This document shows positions 1-4,453 of a stretch of DNA of 5,383 nucleotides, in pieces; position 1 is the stretch's first letter, and every line of letters starts with the position of its first letter. Location: positions 1 through 5,383 of the forward strand of contig DAITAO010000131.1 in NCBI GenBank assembly GCA_036824245.1, given 5' to 3'. This DNA is from JACVRM01 sp036824245. Lineage in GTDB: Bacteria > Actinomycetota > Thermoleophilia > Gaiellales > Gaiellaceae. The notes beneath the pieces are model-generated. The model worked only from the letters and a program-made list of their open reading frames with translations, did not search any database and was not told the DNA's origin. Both the position numbers and the translations under genes were made by a program.

Positions 1-341
1 TTCGCGTCGAGCTCGGGCCGCTTGATCTCGTTGATGTTGATGTGGACGTTCTTCTGAGTGAGCGCGTGGATCTCGCGTCGCAGCGCGTCTACCTCAGCCC
101 CCGACTTGCCGATCACGATGCCCGGCCGGGCGGTGTAGATGTCGATCGTGATGCGCTGGTTGTCCTTGCGGATCAGGATGTCGGAAAGGCCCGCGTGCGA
201 GAGCTTGCCGTAGATGTGCTCGCGGATCTTCACGTCCTCGAGCAGCATCTGCGGGTACTCCTTGCGGCTGGCGTACCAGTTGGACTTCCACTCGTGGATG
301 ACGCCGACGCGAAGCCCGCCGGGATGGATCTTCTGGCCCAT
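1..341 (-). CDS. rpsC: 30S ribosomal protein S3, 5' part (C-terminal part beyond window)
   Basis: S3 binds 16S rRNA in the head of the small subunit and, with S4 and S5, lines the mRNA entry channel. The reading frame starts at ATG 341 and gives 113 complete codons before the window ends. The protein opens MGQKIHPGGLRVGV, the usual S3 N-terminus, and continues into the KH type 2 domain, with the GxxG-type loop GIVIGKSGAEV at about residues 74-84. The start is supported by the canonical N-terminus and by AAAGGTGA six bases upstream. That binding site lies in the end of the repeat element upstream, not in rplV. The ATG overlaps the stop of the 110-codon frame upstream (TAATG). The truncation is only the window edge. 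Confidence 0.97.
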   Translation of the reverse strand, partial: MGQKIHPGGLRVGVIHEWKSNWYASRKEYPQMLLEDVKIREHIYGKLSHAGLSDILIRKDNQRITIDIYTARPGIVIGKSGAEVDALRREIHALTQKNVHININEIKRPELDA

Positions 342-344
342 TAG
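338..344 (-). repeat. Direct repeat CTAATGG, rpsC-side flank (possible target-site duplication)
   Basis: CTAATGG read on the minus strand, directly after the GACCG end of the element. It contains the TAATG overlap between the stop of the 110-codon frame and the rpsC start. The same 7-mer flanks the other side of the array. Confidence 0.6.
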
Positions 345-673
345 CGGTCACCTTTCACGTAGCTCGTGCTCTCCGGCCGCGAAACGCAAGCCAGACTAGG
401 ACGCAGGGAGCGCTCGTAGCCGGAGGCTACGGGCGCGACCGAGGACAACGGCTGGCGCCGCGTTGCAGCCCGCCGGAGAGTGCGAGATGCGGGAAAGGCG
501 ACCGCCATTAGGTCACCTTTCACGTAGCTCGTGCTCTCCGGCCGCGAAACGCAAGCCAGACTAGGACGCAGGGAGCGCTCGTAGCCGGAGGCTACGGGCG
601 CGACCGAGGACAACGGCTGGCGCCGCGTTGCAGCCCGCCGGAGAGTGCGAGATGCGGGAAAGGCGACCGCCAT
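341..673 (-). CDS. 110-codon open frame across the tandem element (two identical 55-residue repeats); doubtful protein
   Basis: This frame starts at an ATG overlapping the rplV stop (TAATG) and stops at a TAA overlapping the rpsC ATG (TAATG), so ribosomes could pass rplV to this frame to rpsC without a gap. The product would be two identical 55-residue repeats starting MAVAFPAS, rich in Arg and Ser, with the core SSVAPVASGYERSLRP. I see no known domain, signal peptide or membrane segment. About 40 of 55 codons per repeat end in G or C, clearly fewer than in the neighbouring rplB start (about 39 of 42). Compared gap-free with the related frame at 3950-4126, about 30 of 54 codons differ and only about three of those changes are synonymous, which argues against selection on the peptide. 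I infer that the open frame serves translational read-through of the element; a real peptide is not excluded. Confidence 0.35.
   Translation of the reverse strand: MAVAFPASRTLRRAATRRQPLSSVAPVASGYERSLRPSLACVSRPESTSYVKGDLMAVAFPASRTLRRAATRRQPLSSVAPVASGYERSLRPSLACVSRPESTSYVKGDR
346..510 (-). repeat. Palindromic unit 1 of the 165-bp perfect tandem repeat
   Basis: Identical at all 165 positions to 511-675. Arms at 346-377 and 472-503 are inverted copies matching at 26 of 32 positions (consensus start GGTCRCCTTTCMCG). Inward of them the mid-stem pairs AACGC with GCGTT and GCCAG with CTGGC (minus strand), separated by a GGC/TT internal loop. The apex at 415-431 is the perfect hairpin CGTAGCC-TCC-GGCTACG. 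The unit could therefore fold nearly end to end as one hairpin in RNA or single-stranded DNA. No U-run follows, so it does not look like an intrinsic terminator. Confidence 0.95.
348..355 (-). promoter_or_regulatory. Ribosome binding site of rpsC, carried by the element end
   Basis: AAAGGTGA lies six bases before the rpsC ATG and matches the anti-Shine-Dalgarno region well (GGTGA). It belongs to the terminal inverted repeat of unit 1. If the element folds, these bases pair with the other arm (GGTCGCCTTTC), so the site would be closed unless ribosomes translate through from rplV. The same sequence occurs at the end of unit 2, before the internal ATG. Confidence 0.75.
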
Positions 674-675
674 TA
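511..675 (-). repeat. Palindromic unit 2 of the 165-bp perfect tandem repeat
   Basis: Exact copy of 346-510, with arms at 511-542 and 637-668 and the apical hairpin at 580-596. Because 165 is a multiple of three, both units are read in the same frame. At the junction between units the 7-mer CTAATGG occurs again (505-511), but here it is read CTA-ATG, Leu-Met, so the frame stays open. The identity points to a recent duplication, gene conversion, or an assembly artefact. Confidence 0.95.
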
Positions 676-676
676 G
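670..676 (-). repeat. Direct repeat CTAATGG, rplV-side flank (possible target-site duplication)
   Basis: CTAATGG read on the minus strand at the end of rplV (GAGACCTAATGG), directly before the CGGTC end of the element. It holds the rplV TAA stop and the overlapping ATG of the 110-codon frame. Confidence 0.6.
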
Positions 677-1233
677 GTCTCTTTCTTCTTTCGTCGGGTG
701 CGCTTCGGCTTCTCCTCGGTTGCCGCTTCGGCCGGCTCGGCGTCGGCGGCCTGCGCGGCCTCGGTCTTCGGGCGCCGCCCTTGCGAGGCCTTCGCCTGCG
801 GCTCCGCGTCGGCGGCCTCCGGCGTCGTTCGGGCGCGCCGCTTAGGCTTCACTTGCACCGCCGGCGGTGCCTCCAGCGGCGTCAGCTTGAGCGTGACGTG
901 GCAGGTGCGCTTGCGGATGCGAGCGACACGGCCACGTGCGCGAGCCCGCCACCGCTTGAGCATCGGGCCCTCGTCGACATACGCCGCGGAGACGACGAGC
1001 TCGTCTCCGATGAGATCGTGGTTCGCCTCGGCATTGGCCACGGCCGAACGGAGCACCTTCTCCACCTCGCGCGCGGCGGCGCGGTCCATGAAGGCGAGCA
1101 CGGTCCTCGCCTCGGGCACCGTGCGGCCACGGATGTGCTCGACCGTCAGGCGAGCCTTGCGCGGAGTGATGCGCAGCCACTTGGCCTCGGCGCGCACCAC
1201 AGGACGTCCGTCAGGTGTCGTTTGAGTTGCCAT
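673..1233 (-). CDS. rplV: 50S ribosomal protein L22 with C-terminal basic/acidic tail
   Basis: L22 binds domains of 23S rRNA early in 50S assembly and its long beta-hairpin lines the peptide exit tunnel. The 186-residue product has the L22 core at about residues 10-120: RAEAKWLRITPRKARL near the start and the hairpin/signature region MLKRWRARARGRVARIRKRT at about 91-110, then CHVTLKL. Residues from about 121 to 186 are a low-complexity tail rich in Ala, Glu, Lys and Arg, ending TRRKKKET; bacterial L22 is usually about 110-120 residues, and tails of this kind are known in actinobacteria. ATG 1233 overlaps the rpsS stop (TGATG). No clear Shine-Dalgarno is visible, so translation probably depends on coupling. 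The TAA stop lies exactly at the edge of the palindromic element. Confidence 0.97.
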   Translation of the reverse strand: MATQTTPDGRPVVRAEAKWLRITPRKARLTVEHIRGRTVPEARTVLAFMDRAAAREVEKVLRSAVANAEANHDLIGDELVVSAAYVDEGPMLKRWRARARGRVARIRKRTCHVTLKLTPLEAPPAVQVKPKRRARTTPEAADAEPQAKASQGRRPKTEAAQAADAEPAEAATEEKPKRTRRKKKET

Positions 1234-1526
1234 CAGCGGGGAGCTACTCGCTTCACTTGCGCCTGCCGGTCTCCGGAGTGGCCCCGAAAGGTCCTGGTGG
1301 GAGCGAACTCGCCCAGCTTGTGGCCGACCATCTGCTCCGTGACGAAAACGGGCACGTGCTTGCGGCCGTCGTGGACCGCGATCGTGTGCCCGACCATCTC
1401 CGGGAAGACGGTGGAGGCGCGCGACCAGGTGCGGATCATGCGCCGCTCTCCGCCGGTATTCATCGCCTCGATGCGGCTCATCAGCCGCTCCTCGACGAAC
1501 GGACCTTTCTTCGAGCTGCGACTCAC
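1233..1526 (-). CDS. rpsS: 30S ribosomal protein S19
   Basis: S19 forms a complex with S13 in the head of the small subunit, near the A site. The chosen start is GTG 1526, giving 97 residues (family about 90-95) and the standard N-terminus (M/V)SRSSKKGPFV. The frame is open 33 codons further upstream, but that stretch overlaps the end of rplB and does not resemble S19. The GTG overlaps the rplB TAG (TAGTG), and AAAGGA lies upstream inside the rplB end. The conserved block STVFPEMVGHTIAVHDGRK and the S19 signature VTEQMVGHKLGEFAPTRTF are both intact. The stop overlaps the rplV ATG. Confidence 0.97.
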   Translation of the reverse strand: MSRSSKKGPFVEERLMSRIEAMNTGGERRMIRTWSRASTVFPEMVGHTIAVHDGRKHVPVFVTEQMVGHKLGEFAPTRTFRGHSGDRQAQVKRVAPR

Positions 1527-2368
1527 TAGCGCTTTTCCTTTCCGCGGCGCCGCCGCCGGACGATCAGCTTGTCGGACTGCTTGTGCTTGCGGCGCGTCGG
1601 CTTGCCGAGTGTCGGCACACCCCACGGCGTCACGGGGTGACGTCCGCCCTTGGACTTCCCCTCGCCGCCGCCGTGCGGGTGGTCGACCGGATTCATCGCC
1701 GAGCCGCGCACGGAGGGACGCTTGCCCTGCCAGCGGCTACGGCCCGCCTTGCCGCCCGAGATGTTGGCGTGATCGGCGTTACCTACCTGGCCTACGGTGG
1801 CGCGGCACCTGAGTGGTACGCGGCGCATCTCGCCGGAGGCAAGGCGCAGCACGCCGTAGCCGTCGTCTTTCGCCACGAGCTGGATCCCCGCTCCGGCCGA
1901 CCGCGCCAGCTTGCCACCCTGTCCAGGCTTCAGCTCGACGTTGTGTACGAGCGTGCCCGTGGGGATGTTCTCCAGCGGCAGAGCGTTGCCCGGCTTGATG
2001 TCGGCCTGGGGCCCGGACTCGACGGTCGCTCCTACTCTCAGACGCGCGGGCGCGAGGATGTAGGCCTTCGCTCCGTCGGCGTAGTGCAGCAGCGCGATGC
2101 GCGCCGAGCGGTTGGGGTCGTACTCGATGGCAGCCACCTTGGCGGGCACGGCGTCCCTTTGCCGCTTGAAGTCGACGACTCTGTAGCGGCGCTTGTGACC
2201 GCCGCCTCGGTGGCGGGTCGTGATGCGGCCGTTGTTGTTGCGGCCGCCTTTCTTCGTGACCGGCTCGACCAGGCTGCGCTCGGGCTCGGACTTCGTGATC
2301 TCCTCGAAGGTCGAGACGGACATGAAGCGGCGCCCCGGTGATGTCGGCTTGAACTTGCGGATCGGCAT
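1526..2368 (-). CDS. rplB: 50S ribosomal protein L2
   Basis: L2 is among the most conserved 50S proteins. It is needed for subunit association and lies close to the peptidyl-transferase centre. The start ATG 2368 gives 280 residues (family about 275) beginning MPIRKFKPTSPGRR; an in-frame ATG six codons upstream overlaps rplW and would add residues not typical of the family. The N-terminal RNA-binding domain shows NNGRITTRHRGGGHKRRYR at about 46-64. The C-terminal signature MNPVDHPHGGGEG lies at about 225-237, with the conserved histidines at 230 and 232, followed by KSKGGRHPVTPWG and a basic end RRRRRGKEKR. It starts four bases after the rplW stop, with only a weak ribosome binding site. Confidence 0.98.
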   Translation of the reverse strand: MPIRKFKPTSPGRRFMSVSTFEEITKSEPERSLVEPVTKKGGRNNNGRITTRHRGGGHKRRYRVVDFKRQRDAVPAKVAAIEYDPNRSARIALLHYADGAKAYILAPARLRVGATVESGPQADIKPGNALPLENIPTGTLVHNVELKPGQGGKLARSAGAGIQLVAKDDGYGVLRLASGEMRRVPLRCRATVGQVGNADHANISGGKAGRSRWQGKRPSVRGSAMNPVDHPHGGGEGKSKGGRHPVTPWGVPTLGKPTRRKHKQSDKLIVRRRRRGKEKR

Positions 2369-2372
2369 CGGA

Positions 2373-2669
2373 TCAGACCTGAGCACCCGAGAAGATCTGG
2401 ATCTCCTCGCCTTCCTTGAGCTTCACGACCGCCTTCTTCCAGCCAGGCTTCTGGCCGCGCACTAGGCCGCGGCGCTTGGGCTTCGGACGCACCTGCGAGA
2501 CGTTGACGGACTCGACCTTGACTCCGAACAACTGCTCGATCGCCTGACGGATCTGCGTCTTGTGCGCGTCCTGATGCACCCGGAAGGAGTACTTGCGGTC
2601 CGCGATGCCGCTGTAGCTCTTCTCCGAGACGACTGGCGAGATCAACACTTCGTTCGGATGCAGGCTCAC
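2373..2669 (-). CDS. rplW: 50S ribosomal protein L23
   Basis: L23 sits at the peptide tunnel exit and is the main docking site for trigger factor and signal recognition particle. The start is GTG 2669, overlapping the rplD stop as GTGA (4-nt overlap), with AGGAG six bases upstream in the rplD end. The product has 98 residues, a normal length. It begins with the typical LISPVVSEKS at residues 9-18, followed by YSFRVHQDAHKTQIRQAIEQLFGVKVESVNV and the basic loop RPKPKRRGLVRGQKPGWKKAVVKL (split here only for description). The acidic patch near the C-terminal end (KEGEEI) is also family-typical. A longer open frame upstream is the rplD region read in another frame. Confidence 0.97.
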   Translation of the reverse strand: MSLHPNEVLISPVVSEKSYSGIADRKYSFRVHQDAHKTQIRQAIEQLFGVKVESVNVSQVRPKPKRRGLVRGQKPGWKKAVVKLKEGEEIQIFSGAQV

Positions 2670-3289
2670 GCCGCTCTCCTCTGCAGGAGCTCGAGGGCTG
2701 GCCGGGTGACGAGCAATGCGCGGGCCCACACGACGGCGGCCACCTCGACCTCGCCGGGCTCGAGCACGAGCACCCGGTCGAGGTTGCGGAACGACTTGAT
2801 GACATTTTCCTCGCCGGCCTCCGCGACGACGACGATTGGAACCTCTTTGCCCCACTCTGCGACGAGCGCGACGGCTTCCTTCGTCGACGGCCCGTCGAGC
2901 CAGTCGGGATCGACAATCGCCAGAGTCCCGGCTGACGCGTGCTGCGAAAGGGCGCCACGCAGCGCTGAGCGATACGCCTTGCGGTTCACCTTCACGTCGA
3001 AGTTGCGCCCGGTCGGGGGGAAGGCGATGCCGCCGCCCGTCCACTGCGGTGCGCGAGTCGTACCGGCGCGCGCCCGGCCGGTGCCCTTCTGGCGCCACGG
3101 CTTGCCCCGGCCGCCGGCCACGAGCCCGCGGCTCTTTCCACCCCGCGTAGCCGCGCGCTGAGCATTCAGCTCGGCGCGCACGGCTTCGTGGACGAGGTGC
3201 GGCTTCACCTCGGCGCCGAAGATGCCCTCCTCGAGGCTGATCGACTCGCCTGACTTGCCACCCAGCACCGGTGCCTTGGGGATTGCCAT
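2666..3289 (-). CDS. rplD: 50S ribosomal protein L4
   Basis: L4 is an early assembly protein whose extended loop reaches the narrowest part of the exit tunnel; in E. coli it also represses the S10 operon through the leader RNA. Start ATG 3289 overlaps the rplC stop (TGATG) and gives 207 residues. GTG 3292 one codon upstream is an alternative, since GGGAG lies 5 bases before it and 8 before the ATG. The tunnel loop is seen at about residues 46-90, with RGKPWRQKGTGRARAG followed by RAPQWTGGG, the L4 signature. The globular part continues with KVNRKAYRSALRGALSQ. No E. coli-type leader can be recognised ahead of rpsJ, so L4-mediated feedback is not supported here. Confidence 0.97.
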   Translation of the reverse strand: MAIPKAPVLGGKSGESISLEEGIFGAEVKPHLVHEAVRAELNAQRAATRGGKSRGLVAGGRGKPWRQKGTGRARAGTTRAPQWTGGGIAFPPTGRNFDVKVNRKAYRSALRGALSQHASAGTLAIVDPDWLDGPSTKEAVALVAEWGKEVPIVVVAEAGEENVIKSFRNLDRVLVLEPGEVEVAAVVWARALLVTRPALELLQRRAA

Positions 3290-3906
3290 CACCGTTGCTC
3301 CCGGATCTCTACGATGCCGTTCTTCGGGCCGGGCACCGCGCCCTTGACGAGCAGGAGGTTCTGGTCCGGCTCCACGGAATGGACGGTCAGACCGACCTGC
3401 GTGACGCGCTTGCCGCCCATCCGACCGGGCATGCGCATGCCCTTGAAGACGCGCGAAGGCGTTGCCGAGGCGCCGATCGAGCCAGGCTTGCGCACGTTGT
3501 GCGATCCATGCGACTCGGGCCCGCGGCTGAAGTTGTGCCGCTTGATCGTCCCGGCGAAGCCCTTGCCGATCCCGGTGCCGGCGACCTTCACCCGGTCGCC
3601 CGGCTCGAAAGCCTCGACCGTGACGGACTCTCCCACCGTCAGCTCGGTCGGGCCGCGGAACTCGACAAGGTGCCGGTGCGGGCCGACGCTGTTGCGCTTC
3701 AGATGGCCGATCTCGGGCCTGGACAGCTTGCGTTCGGGCACGGGGTCGAATGCGAGCTGCACGGCCTCGTAGCCATCGGCGTCATTTGTTCGCACGTGGA
3801 CGACAGGGCACGGCCCTGCCTCGATCACGGTGACCGGCGTCAGCTCGCCGCTCTCGGCGTCGAATATCTGGGTCATGCCCAGCTTCCTGCCCAGAATGCC
3901 CTTCAC
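3289..3906 (-). CDS. rplC: 50S ribosomal protein L3
   Basis: L3 starts 50S assembly together with L24, and its central extension reaches toward the peptidyl-transferase centre. I place the start at GTG 3906, giving 205 residues beginning (M)KGILGRKLGMTQIFD, the family's standard N-terminus, with GGAGG five bases upstream. A GTG at 3963 would add 19 residues encoded inside the palindromic element and is unlikely. The conserved extension GFAGTIKRHNFSRGPESHGS lies at about 117-136, then RKPGSIGASATPSRVFKG and GRMGGKRVT. The residue equivalent to the glutamine methylated in E. coli L3 appears to be alanine (GSIGA), so the PrmB modification is not expected. About 43 bases without a gene separate it from the 58-codon frame upstream. 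Confidence 0.96.
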   Translation of the reverse strand: MKGILGRKLGMTQIFDAESGELTPVTVIEAGPCPVVHVRTNDADGYEAVQLAFDPVPERKLSRPEIGHLKRNSVGPHRHLVEFRGPTELTVGESVTVEAFEPGDRVKVAGTGIGKGFAGTIKRHNFSRGPESHGSHNVRKPGSIGASATPSRVFKGMRMPGRMGGKRVTQVGLTVHSVEPDQNLLLVKGAVPGPKNGIVEIREQR

Positions 3907-3925
3907 ACTCGCCTCCGGCGAATGT
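3905..3925 (-). promoter_or_regulatory. Hairpin enclosing the rplC ribosome binding site and start
   Basis: The minus strand reads ACATTCGCC-GGA-GGCGAGTGT: a 9-bp stem (one T-G wobble) with a 3-nt loop. GGAGG, the Shine-Dalgarno sequence of rplC, spans loop and stem, and the 3' arm runs into the first two bases of the GTG start. Folded, the site would be partly hidden from ribosomes. Structure is seen in the sequence; any control of L3 synthesis is inference. Confidence 0.5.
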
Positions 3926-3949
3926 GATTGCGATTGGTTGCAGGCGATT

Positions 3950-4126
3950 TCACCAGCAGTCACCAGCCGGACAGATCGCGTTCGCGATCGGCGAAAACCA
4001 AGCCTCGATAGGACGCAGGGAGCGCTCGTACCCGGAGGGTACGGGCGCGACTGAGGACGACGCGAGGCGCCGGTTTGCAGCCGCAGCGCGAACGTGAGAT
4101 GGGCGGATGGGGACTGCCATCACCAT
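3950..4126 (-). CDS. 58-codon open frame in the single palindromic element; doubtful protein
   Basis: The ATG at 4126 overlaps the rpsJ stop (TGATG), and the frame runs to TGA at 3950. The product would begin MVMAVPIRPS and contains SSVAPVPSGYERSLRP, matching 15 of 16 residues of the core of the 110-codon frame at 341-673 and aligned with it without gaps over 54 codons. Overall about 27 of 54 residues are identical, but nearly all codon differences change the residue, so the sequence seems constrained as nucleic acid more than as protein. It ends about 43 bases before the rplC start, so coupling to rplC is weaker than at the other site. It may only be a translated spacer. Confidence 0.3.
   Translation of the reverse strand: MVMAVPIRPSHVRAAAANRRLASSSVAPVPSGYERSLRPIEAWFSPIANAICPAGDCW
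3956..4117 (-). mobile_element. Single diverged copy of the palindromic element between rpsJ and rplC
   Basis: Terminal inverted repeats begin GCAGTC and end GACTGC; the outer 31 positions of the two arms match at 24. The central 74 bp (4009-4082) match the tandem units at 397-470 and 562-635 at 65 positions. The outer arms have diverged from those units but are still complementary to each other. The mid-stem pairs AAACC with GGTTT and GCCTCG with CGAGGC around the same GGC/TT internal loop, and the apex at 4027-4043 is CGTACCC-TCC-GGGTACG. TGGTGA occurs near both flanks and may be a weak target duplication. It has the same orientation relative to transcription as the copies near rpsC. Confidence 0.8.
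3974..3989 (-). repeat. Short perfect palindrome within one arm of the element
   Basis: GATCGCG-AA-CGCGATC, a local 7-bp inverted repeat in the downstream arm of the single copy. In folded RNA it could form a small hairpin with a 4-nt loop that competes with the long arm-to-arm pairing. The tandem units lack it. Confidence 0.6.
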
Positions 4127-4434
4127 CAGAGCTTGATCTCGATGTCCACGCCCGCCGGCAGGTCAAGCCGCATGAGCGAGTCGACCGTCTTCGGAGTGGG
4201 GTTGTGAATGTCGATCAGCCGTTTGTGCGTGCGCACCTCGAAGTGCTCGCGCGAGTCCTTGTCCTTGAAGGGGCTGCGGATCACGCAGTACACGTTCTTC
4301 TCGGTGGGCAGGGGCACGGGGCCGGTGATCGTCGCGCCGGTGCGCTGGGCCGTGTCGACGATCTGTGAAGCCGACCGGTCGAGCTGCGTGTGGTCGTAGC
4401 CCTTGAGCCGGATGCGGATCTTCTGCTGCGGCAC
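4126..4434 (-). CDS. rpsJ: 30S ribosomal protein S10 (NusE)
   Basis: S10 is a 30S head protein and also acts as NusE, which joins NusB in antitermination complexes and bridges NusG to the ribosome. The product is 102 residues, the usual length, starting at GTG 4434 with MPQQKIRIRLKGYDHTQLD. A strong AAGGGGAG site lies 6 bases upstream. The S10 signature is present (EHFEVRTHKRLIDIHNP), followed by PTPKTVDSLMRLDLPAGVDI to the C-terminus. It is separated by only 19 bases from tuf, so it is probably co-transcribed with it. The TGA stop overlaps the ATG of the 58-codon frame in the palindromic element. Confidence 0.97.
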   Translation of the reverse strand: MPQQKIRIRLKGYDHTQLDRSASQIVDTAQRTGATITGPVPLPTEKNVYCVIRSPFKDKDSREHFEVRTHKRLIDIHNPTPKTVDSLMRLDLPAGVDIEIKL

Positions 4435-4440
4435 CGTGCT

Positions 4441-4448
4441 CTCCCCTT
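4441..4448 (-). promoter_or_regulatory. Ribosome binding site of rpsJ
   Basis: AAGGGGAG six bases before the rpsJ GTG supports that start. It occupies the short tuf-rpsJ gap, which has room for neither a terminator nor a full promoter. Confidence 0.7.
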
Positions 4449-4453
4449 CCTTC

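Larger units (their letters stand above)
345..669 (-). mobile_element. Tandem MITE/ERIC-like palindromic element inserted between rplV and rpsC
   Basis: This 325-bp insert consists of two copies of a palindromic unit and separates rplV from rpsC. It is bounded by CGGTC and GACCG, inverted relative to each other, and flanked on both sides by CTAATGG (minus-strand reading), like a 7-bp target-site duplication. Taking out the insert and one flank copy leaves GACCTAATGGGCC, in which the rplV TAA would overlap the rpsC ATG, the same style as other junctions in this operon. No transposase is encoded, so if mobile it would be non-autonomous. A related single copy lies at about 3956-4117 in the same orientation. 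Family unknown to me. The flanking repeat is partly explained by the TAATG stop/start overlap at each end, so the insertion history is probable, not proven. Confidence 0.7.

Noticed and set aside
415..431. Apical hairpin as an intrinsic transcription terminator between rplV and rpsC
   Set aside because: The stem is strong, but no T-run follows on either strand, and terminating here would cut off rpsC and the rest of an essential operon.
346..675. CRISPR array
   Set aside because: Only two units, each a long palindrome, with no short repeats separated by unique spacers.
673..865. Frameshift or fusion in the rplV C-terminus
   Set aside because: The Ala/Glu/Lys/Arg-rich tail keeps the GC-rich codon pattern of the gene and such tails are known in actinobacterial L22; it is not related to the repeat sequence.
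1527..1625. 33-residue N-terminal extension of S19
   Set aside because: The stretch is the rplB C-terminal region read in another frame; S19 homologues begin at the SRSSKKGPF segment right after the GTG.
628..1812. Long plus-strand open frame of 394 codons
   Set aside because: It is antisense to rplV, rpsS and rplB and reflects the high GC content; the product is compositionally biased and resembles no family.
3907..3963. Longer L3 starting at GTG 3963
   Set aside because: It would add 19 residues unlike the family from the end of the repeat element. GTG 3906 has GGAGG at proper spacing and yields the standard N-terminus.
4435..4453. S10 leader RNA or promoter between tuf and rpsJ
   Set aside because: The gap is 19 bases and is filled by the ribosome binding site; there is no room for an E. 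coli-type L4-responsive leader.
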